This document shows, piece by piece, positions 1-6,300 of a DNA stretch of 11,664 bases. The translations under genes and the position numbers were made by a program. Location of the stretch: NCBI GenBank assembly GCA_021779795.1, contig JAJXZZ010000052.1:1-11664 (forward strand). Direction: 5' to 3'. This stretch comes from Acidobacteriota bacterium. Its GTDB lineage: Bacteria; Acidobacteriota; Vicinamibacteria; Vicinamibacterales; Fen-181. The notes under the pieces are model-generated. The model was given only the letters and a program-made list of their open reading frames with translations. It was not told where the DNA came from and ran no database searches. How positions within the stretch are numbered: position 1 is the stretch's first letter; the number at the start of each line of letters is the position of its first letter.

Positions 1-92
1 GCCAGCCGTTCGCGCAGGCCGTCTTCTCGGTCTGGCTCGGCAACAAGCCGCCCACGTCCGGCCTGAAGAACGGCATGCTCGGCCGCAAGTAG
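1..92 (+). CDS. Chalcone isomerase-like protein, 3' end only
   Basis: Only the last 29 residues are visible, read from codon 3-5 to the TAG at 90-92. They contain the stretch FSVWLGNKPPTSGLKNGMLG. A Trp-Leu-Gly-(D/N/E)-Lys-Pro turn, followed by a short helix ending in Met/Leu-Leu-Gly, is typical of the C-terminus of bacterial chalcone-isomerase-like proteins. These are secreted or periplasmic relatives of the plant fold and generally do not act on chalcones. The tail is too short to see any active-site residue, so the family is a moderate guess and the function is unknown. The gene converges on the MFS transporter gene, whose stop codon lies only 10 bp away. Confidence 0.5.
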   Translation, partial: QPFAQAVFSVWLGNKPPTSGLKNGMLGRK

Positions 93-115
93 CGGCGCGG
101 GGTCACCGGCGCCGG
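93..115. terminator. Possible shared hairpin between convergent genes
   Basis: CGGCGC at 93-98 can pair with GCGCCG at 109-114 across a 10-nt loop, and 106-115 is itself a 10-bp palindrome. The hairpin begins directly after the TAG of the plus-strand gene and overlaps the last codons of the minus-strand transporter. Neither strand has a T-tract. A role in transcription termination is inferred from position only, and small GC-rich palindromes are common by chance in this sequence. Confidence 0.25.
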
Positions 116-1599
116 AGGCTGATCGCGAGGCCGCTGGCGCCGATGGCGACGAAGATCACCGCCTGCACCAGCACGCGGTAGACGATCGGCGACTCCGACA
201 GCGCGCTCCACATGAAGTACCCGCCGAGCAGCGCGAGCAGGGAGTACACCGCGTACATCAGCGACCGCGACGTCGCGCGCGCCCTCGGCGTGTCGGTCCC
301 GCAGTAGCGGGCGAACGCCACCAGCCCGCACATCGCCACGACGTCGAGCCCCGCGAAGAGGAGCCAGAACCACCGGGCGTGCGCCGAGGCGGACGCCGTG
401 CCGATGGCGGGCGTCATGATTCGCGCGTAGAGGCTCGACCCCACGCTGGCGCCGATGAGCGACCCGAACACGCCGTAGAGGAACGCGTAGCCCATGTAGA
501 GGGCCTTGCGGTCGGCCGGCGCCACCAGGCTCACGAAACTGTAGTACTTCGGGTGCGCCGTCATCTCGCCGATCGAGAACACGGCGATGCCGGCCACGAA
601 CACCCAGGGGCTCCGCGACCAGGCCAGGCAGAGGAAGCCGAGCGCCCCGATGCCCATGCCCGTCACCATGGTCCCGAGCGGCGGCCGGTTCTTCACGATG
701 CGGCTGATGAGCACCTGGAGCAGGATGATCGTGCCGGCGTTGATGACCGTCACGTGCTCGGCGTCGAAGGCGAACGTCCAGGGCAGGCCCACGGCGTGCA
801 GCGCCGAGGTCACCGCCGCGCTGACCGGCGCCCGGTCCACGAAATCCCGCAGGTAGAACAGCACGGTCCCGAAGTTCTGGAAGTACAGGATCCAGAACCC
901 GGAGTACGTCACCACCATCAGCATGAACCGCGAGTCGCCGAGCACCTCCACCGCGCCGAGCAGCGTGTCGCGCAGCGTCCGGCTGCTGCCCGTCCCGGGC
1001 GGGTCGCGGTAGACGAACGCGGCGGGCAGCAGCATCAGCCCCGTGTAGCAGGCCGAGGCCGTGAACACCCACGACCAGGACCAGCCGCGCAGCACGCTGA
1101 CGACGAGCGGCGCGAGGAACGCCCCCACGTTGATCGACCAGTAGTAGACGCCGAACCCGAGCGTCGAATTCGTCTCGTCGGTGGTCCGGGCGATCGTGCC
1201 CGAGATGATGGGCTTGAACAGGCCGGACCCGGTGGCCATCACGAGCAGCGCGAGGAAGACCAGCGCGTAGCTCGACACGCGGCCGGCGGCGAAATAGCCG
1301 GCGGCCATGAACGAGAAGGCGACCATCAGCATCCGGCGGTAGCCGTACCGGTCGGCGAGCGCGCCGCCCAGGATCGGCAGCACGTAGGTGGCCGCGTAGA
1401 CGATGCTCTGGAGGAAGCCCACTTCCTCCACGCTGGCGCCGAGCCCGCCCTCGCGCACGCTGGCCGACAGGTAGATGGCCAGCACCGAGTTCATCCCGTA
1501 GTAGGCCGCCCGCTCGAACAGCTCCATGACGTTGGCCGTCCAGAACGTGGCGGGGAACCCGCGCCGGCGCGTGGCCTGAGCCGTATCGAGTGCGGTCAT
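103..1599 (-). CDS. POT/PTR2-family MFS transporter (proton-dependent oligopeptide transporter type)
   Basis: A 498-residue inner-membrane protein. The POT hallmark ExxERxxYYG is present as ELFERAAYYG (residues 26-35). An MFS motif-A-like loop follows (GGALADRYGYRRML, 78-91), then GLFKPIISG (126-134). The second PTR2 signature, FYxxINxG, is present as VYYWSINVG (151-159). A conserved-looking Glu (345) sits in the TM10 region. About 14 hydrophobic segments can be counted, two of them beyond the usual twelve near the C-terminus. Family members co-transport di- and tripeptides or related solutes with protons; the substrate here cannot be read. The ATG at 1597-1599 was chosen because GGAGG lies just upstream (1603-1607, a short 3-nt gap) and the POT motif begins 25 residues later. 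An in-frame start at 1647 would add only an Arg-rich stretch. It lies 73 bp downstream of the nucleotidase on the same strand, so the two are probably one operon. Confidence 0.85.
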   Translation of the reverse strand: MTALDTAQATRRRGFPATFWTANVMELFERAAYYGMNSVLAIYLSASVREGGLGASVEEVGFLQSIVYAATYVLPILGGALADRYGYRRMLMVAFSFMAAGYFAAGRVSSYALVFLALLVMATGSGLFKPIISGTIARTTDETNSTLGFGVYYWSINVGAFLAPLVVSVLRGWSWSWVFTASACYTGLMLLPAAFVYRDPPGTGSSRTLRDTLLGAVEVLGDSRFMLMVVTYSGFWILYFQNFGTVLFYLRDFVDRAPVSAAVTSALHAVGLPWTFAFDAEHVTVINAGTIILLQVLISRIVKNRPPLGTMVTGMGIGALGFLCLAWSRSPWVFVAGIAVFSIGEMTAHPKYYSFVSLVAPADRKALYMGYAFLYGVFGSLIGASVGSSLYARIMTPAIGTASASAHARWFWLLFAGLDVVAMCGLVAFARYCGTDTPRARATSRSLMYAVYSLLALLGGYFMWSALSESPIVYRVLVQAVIFVAIGASGLAISLRRR

Positions 1600-1672
1600 A
1601 TCCCTCCGGGACGGGCGGCGGCGGGCCGCCCGTCCGGCCTGGACCAACGGGTTGGGAGCGTGAAACCGGCCG

Positions 1673-3199
1673 CTAGCGGGTCCTGATCACCACGCGGCGG
1701 CCGTCGTAGGCCGGGTGGACCGTCCCCTTTTCCCGGATGTATCGAATGAGCGTGTCGAGCCGCGGCTGCCCGGTGTCCTTCACGTCGGTCGCCCCCTTCA
1801 GGGCGTACTGCGCGAAATAGGAGTTGGTGACGCCGGTGTAGGTGCGGCCGTCGTCGATCGGCTGGCCGTCGATCGTCGCCTCGACGAGCGCCCGGTTCTC
1901 GAGCCGGTACCGGATGCCCGAGACCGACGGGGCGTAGCGCGCCAGCATCGCCTTGATCTCGCGGCCGGTCGCCTTGAAGGTGACCACCGTGTTGCTGAAG
2001 GGATCGAGCGTCACCAGGTCGCCGCGCGTGATCGGCCCCTTCAGGAGCGGGGCGCGGATGCCCCCCATGTTCTCGACGGCGACGTCGGCGTGGAACGACT
2101 CGCGCAGGGCGTCGTCCATCAGGTTGTACTCCGCCAGGTCCTGGCCGCGGCTGACGAACTCGCCGGCCGCCTGGCCGAGCACCGTCGCGTAGGTCGCGGC
2201 AATCGGCTTCCAGAAGTGGTTGACGACGGCCTCGACACCCGGGTCGTCGGGGATCGCCGACGTCACCGGGATGAGGCGCGCGCGGTAGCGATCGACGTGC
2301 CAGGCCCCCTTCGGATCCTTCGCGAACAGCAGGTCGAGGCGCCCCAGCTCGCCCCCCCACTGGTGGGCCTGCACGATGACCGTGCCGTTGACCGACAGTT
2401 CCTCGAGGTCCTGCGAGTGCCAGACCATCTCGCCCGACGGGAGGCGGGTGTGCGAGTGCCCGCCCACGATCACGTCGATCTCGGGGACCGCTTCGGCGAG
2501 CTGGCGGTCCACCTCCTCGCCCGAGTGCGAGATGAGCACGATGATGTCCGCTTTCCCCTTCAAGGCGGCAACGGTCGCCTTCGCCGCGGGGATCTCGTCG
2601 GTGATGTCGAATGCCTCCTTGCCGGCGGGATAGGTGGCGGCCTCCTTCGTGATGAGGCCGAAGATCCCGACGCGCACGGGCCCGACCTGGCGGATCACGT
2701 ACGGCGCCACCAGCGGCGCCGACGTGGCCCGGTCGAACAGGTTCGCGCAGACCAGCGTGTACTTCGTCATGCCGACCAGCTTGCGGACCTGCGCGGCGGT
2801 GTTGTTCATCTCGTGGTTGCCGAGCGTGCCGAGGTCGTACCCGACCGCGTTCATCGCCGCCACGTCGGCCTCGCCGTGGTACTCGATCGAGAAGGGCGTG
2901 CCGTCGGAGTAGTCTCCCGCGTCCACGAGCCAGGTCGCGATCCCCCGCGCCTTCTGCTCGGCCCGGATCTCCTTGACGAGCGTGGCGCGCCGCGCGATTC
3001 CCCCGATGTCCTTGTAGGTGCGCAGGCCCTGCAGCTCGCCGCTGGCTTCGGCCGAGTCGGGATAGCTGAACGGCAGCAGGTGTCCGTGCGTGTCGTTGGT
3101 GTGCAGGATCGTGAGCGACGCGGTCTGGGCGCCGGCCGGCAGCGCGGCCGCCAGCAGGGCGATCGCCAGGCCGGCGACGAGGCGAGTGAGCTTGTTCAC
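1673..3199 (-). CDS. Secreted UshA-type 5'-nucleotidase/metallophosphoesterase
   Basis: A 508-residue protein that starts with GTG (3197-3199), preceded by AAGGA at a good distance. Residues 1-24 form a Sec signal peptide with a likely cut after AGA, so the enzyme is periplasmic. The N-terminal calcineurin-like domain has all the dimetal motifs: ILHTNDTHGH (Asp36, His38), DAGD (Asp96), GNHE (127-130), ISHSG (His225) and GGHSH (246-250). The C-terminal 5'-nucleotidase domain shows NMGGIR (377-382) and DPFSN (399-403). The N-terminal domain carries the catalysis and the C-terminal domain positions the nucleotide. It probably hydrolyses nucleoside monophosphates or related phosphoesters to release nucleoside and phosphate. 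Length and order match UshA/YfkN-type enzymes. The POT transporter follows 73 bp downstream, suggesting uptake of released or co-occurring nutrients. A weak -10-like TACGAT lies on the minus strand at 3261-3256, without a clear -35. Confidence 0.9.
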   Translation of the reverse strand: MNKLTRLVAGLAIALLAAALPAGAQTASLTILHTNDTHGHLLPFSYPDSAEASGELQGLRTYKDIGGIARRATLVKEIRAEQKARGIATWLVDAGDYSDGTPFSIEYHGEADVAAMNAVGYDLGTLGNHEMNNTAAQVRKLVGMTKYTLVCANLFDRATSAPLVAPYVIRQVGPVRVGIFGLITKEAATYPAGKEAFDITDEIPAAKATVAALKGKADIIVLISHSGEEVDRQLAEAVPEIDVIVGGHSHTRLPSGEMVWHSQDLEELSVNGTVIVQAHQWGGELGRLDLLFAKDPKGAWHVDRYRARLIPVTSAIPDDPGVEAVVNHFWKPIAATYATVLGQAAGEFVSRGQDLAEYNLMDDALRESFHADVAVENMGGIRAPLLKGPITRGDLVTLDPFSNTVVTFKATGREIKAMLARYAPSVSGIRYRLENRALVEATIDGQPIDDGRTYTGVTNSYFAQYALKGATDVKDTGQPRLDTLIRYIREKGTVHPAYDGRRVVIRTR

Positions 3200-3317
3200 A
3201 CGAGTGTCCTTGGATGGGCCGCCGGCGGGCGGCCTGAAACCTCACACGACATCAAATCGTATCGCGGGAGGGCGCTGCGCCGAAAGAGGGAAGCCCGGGC
3301 GCCGCAGGGGCATGGGG

Positions 3318-3323
3318 TACAAT
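3318..3323 (+). promoter_or_regulatory. Candidate -10 box (TACAAT) for the carboxylase gene
   Basis: TACAAT matches five of six positions of the sigma-70 -10 consensus in an otherwise GC-rich divergent spacer. Transcription would start near 3330 and leave a leader of about 40 nt before the ATG at 3369. No convincing -35 hexamer is found 16-18 bp upstream. This box also argues against translation starting at the in-frame ATG at 3312, which lies upstream of the predicted transcript start. The rest of the 169-bp spacer holds the nucleotidase leader on the other strand. Confidence 0.5.
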
Positions 3324-3338
3324 GACGCGTCTCATCGC

Positions 3339-3356
3339 GGCCCTGGTTCAGGGGCC
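3339..3356 (+). other. Small hairpin in the carboxylase leader, next to the ribosome binding site
   Basis: GGCCCTG (3339-3345) can pair with CAGGG plus CC (3349-3353 and 3355-3356) around a GTT loop, with one bulged G at 3354. It ends 3 nt before the Shine-Dalgarno GAGGT (3360-3364) of the carboxylase gene. It would lie entirely within the predicted 5' leader. A role in modulating initiation is inference only. Confidence 0.3.
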
Positions 3357-3368
3357 ATCGAGGTCATC

Positions 3369-6300
3369 ATGCCGGCAGATTTCGAACGCGTGGCCATCGT
3401 CAACCGGGGCGAACCGGCCATGCGGCTCATCCACGCGATCCGGGAGTTCAACCTCGAGCGCGGCACCGCGATCCGGACCATCGCCCTCTTCACCGAACCC
3501 GACCGCCGGGCCCTCTTCGTCCGCGAAGCCGACGAGTCGTTCGACCTCGGGCCCGCGACCTTCGTGGACGAGGCGGACGGCGAGCGCAAGCCCTCGTACC
3601 TCGACTACGACCGCGTCGCCCGGGCGCTGGCGGCCGTTCGCGCCGACGCGGTCTGGGCCGGGTGGGGGTTCGTGGCCGAGCGGGCGGACTTCGTCGAGCT
3701 GTGCGAGCAGGCCGGCCTGACGTTCATCGGCCCCGGCAGCCGGGCGATCCGGCGCCTGGGCGACAAGATCTCCGCCAAGCGCCTGGCCGAGCAGGCCGGA
3801 CTCCCCGTCACGCCCTGGGGCGGCGAGGCGGCCTCGTCGCTCGACGTGGCCTGGGTCCACGCGCAGCGGCTCGGCTACCCGGTGCTCGTCAAGGCGTCGG
3901 CCGGCGCGGGCGGCCGGGGGATTCGCCGGGCGTGGAGCGAGCCCGAACTGGCCGCGGCCTTCGACAGCGCCCGTCGCGAGGCGGGGCGGACGTTCGGCGA
4001 CGCCACGGTCTTCGTCGAACGCTTCCTCGAGGGCGTCCGGCACGTCGAGGTGCAGGTCCAGGGCGACCGGCACGGGGCGCTGTGGGCGCTCGGCGTCAGG
4101 GACTGCACGATCCAGCGGCGCTTCCAGAAACTGGTGGCCGAGGCCCCGTCCCCCGCCCTGCTGGCCGCCGAGGAGGAGGCCCTGAAGGAGGCGGCCTGCC
4201 GCCTGTGCCGCGCGGCGGAGTACGAGGACGCCGCCACGGTCGAGTTCCTCTTCGACACGCTGACGCGGCGCTTCTACGTTTCGGAGGTCAACCCGCGGCT
4301 CCAGGTCGAGCACCCGGTGACCGAGCAGACGACCGGCGTGGACCTGGTCAAGCTGTCGCTCGACATCGCGCGCGGCGGCCGGCTCGAGGGGCAGCCGCCG
4401 GTCGCCACCGGCCACGCGATGGAGGTCCGCCTGAACGCCGAGAACGTCGACTCCGGCTTCTCGGCGGCCCCGGGCGAGGTGGAGATGTTCCGCCTGCCGA
4501 CCGGCCCGGGCCTGCGCGTGGACTCGGGCGTGGCCGAGGGGGATGTCATCCCGCCCGAGTTCGGGACGATGTTCGCCAAGCTGTCGGCCGTCGGGCACAC
4601 GCGCGAGGAGGCGCTCGGGCGGCTGAAACGCGCGCTCGCCGAGAGCGCGATCGCGATCCGCGGCGGCTCGACCAACCGCTCGTACCTGCTGCAACTGCTG
4701 GACCGCGACGAGGTTCGGGCGTCGCGCGTCGATGTCGGCTGGCTCGACCGGACGAGCCAGCGCCAGGCCGACGAGCCCGGCGATCGCGCCGGGATCGCGC
4801 TGCTGATGGCCGCGATCGAGATCCACGACGCCGAGGCGCAGGCCGAACTCGAGGAGTTCTTCTCCACGGCCGCCCGGATGCGGCCGACGTGCCGGGCCGA
4901 GGCGGGGCGCCCGGTCGAGATCGGGTACCTCGGGCACCGCTACCAGTTCACGGTCTACCGGCAGGGGCTGCAGGAATACCGGGTGGACGTCGCCGGCGCG
5001 CACATCGACCTGGGCGTCGAGCGCCTCGGGCCGTGCGAGCGCTGGATCACCCACGGCGAGCACCGGTACCGCGTGCTGTCGTTCGTGCAGGGATACACCC
5101 ACCTGGTCGAAGTGGATGGGATCGCGCACCGGATCTCGCGGGCCGACGCGGGGATCGTCCGCGCGGCCGGGCCGGCCGTCGTGGTGACGGTGAGCGTCAG
5201 GGCGGGGGAGTACGTGACGGCCGGCGACCGGCTCGCGGTGCTCGAGTCGATGAAGATGGAGATGGCCGTCACGGCCCCCTTCTCGGGCATCGTGCGCCAG
5301 GTGATGGTGATGCCGAACGCGCAGGTGCCGGCCGGCGCGCCGCTGGTGCACGTCGACGCGGTCCGGGGCGGCGACGGGGATGCCGAGGGCGCGCGCGTGA
5401 CCTTCGAGGGGGTCTCGCTGATCAGGCCGCGGCCCGACCGGCGCGTGTCGCGAACCCGCGCGATCCTCAAGGGCGTCAGGGCGGGCATCGGCGAGTTGAA
5501 GCGCGGCCCCGGGCACCGGGTGCCGGCGCTGCTGCACGGCCTCCGTCGGCTGATGCTGGGGTTCGACGTCGATGCGGCCGAGTCCCGGCGCCTGGTGGGC
5601 GAGTACGCCCGCGCCGCGCAGGCGCTCGAGGATTCGGACCCCGAGCGGCGGCGGGCCGAGGACGACCTGGTCCGGATCTTCGTGGACATCTCGTCGGTGT
5701 TCGGCCGTCACACCGCGCCCGAGGCGGAGGAGCAGGAGGGCGCGCTGAGCGCCGAGGAATACCTGTTCACCTACCTGCGCACGCTCGAGGCGCGCGGCGG
5801 CGACCTGCCGCGCCCGTTCCTCGACAAGCTGCGGCGCGCCCTCTCGCACTACGGGATCGACTCGCTCGACCCGACGCCGGCGCTGCGCGAGAGCCTGCTG
5901 TGGATGTTCAAGTCGCACCGCCGCGCGGACCAGCAGGCCGACGCGGTGGCGGCCGTGCTGGAGCAGCGCCTCCGGCGCAACGACGCGGCGGACGCGCCCG
6001 GGTTCCTGCCGCTCCTCGACCGCCTGGTCGCCGTGGCGCGCGACCGCCACCAGGGCCTCTGGGACGTCGCCCGCGACGTGCGGTACAGCGCCTTCGACCG
6101 GCCCGGGTTCGAGCAGGCGCGCCGGGCCGTCTACGCGAGGATGGAAGCGCACCTGGCCACGCTCGCGCGCGACCCGTACGGCGCCAGCCGCGCGGCGCGC
6201 ATCGCCGCCCTCGTGCAGTGCCCGCAGCCGCTCAAGGAGCTGCTCTCGTCGAGGTTCGAGACGGCGTCGCCGGCGGTGCGCGACGTCATGCTCGAAGTGC

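Noticed and set aside
1596..3325. Long alternative frames on both strands across the nucleotidase gene
   Set aside because: Their products are Arg/Gly/Ala-rich without domains, while the 1673-3199 frame has a signal peptide and complete metallophosphatase motifs.
3090..3368. N-terminal extension of the carboxylase frame back to 3090
   Set aside because: It would overlap the nucleotidase coding region and run through the predicted promoter at 3318. It encodes no conserved sequence. The ATG at 3369 has a ribosome site and leads straight into the BC fold.
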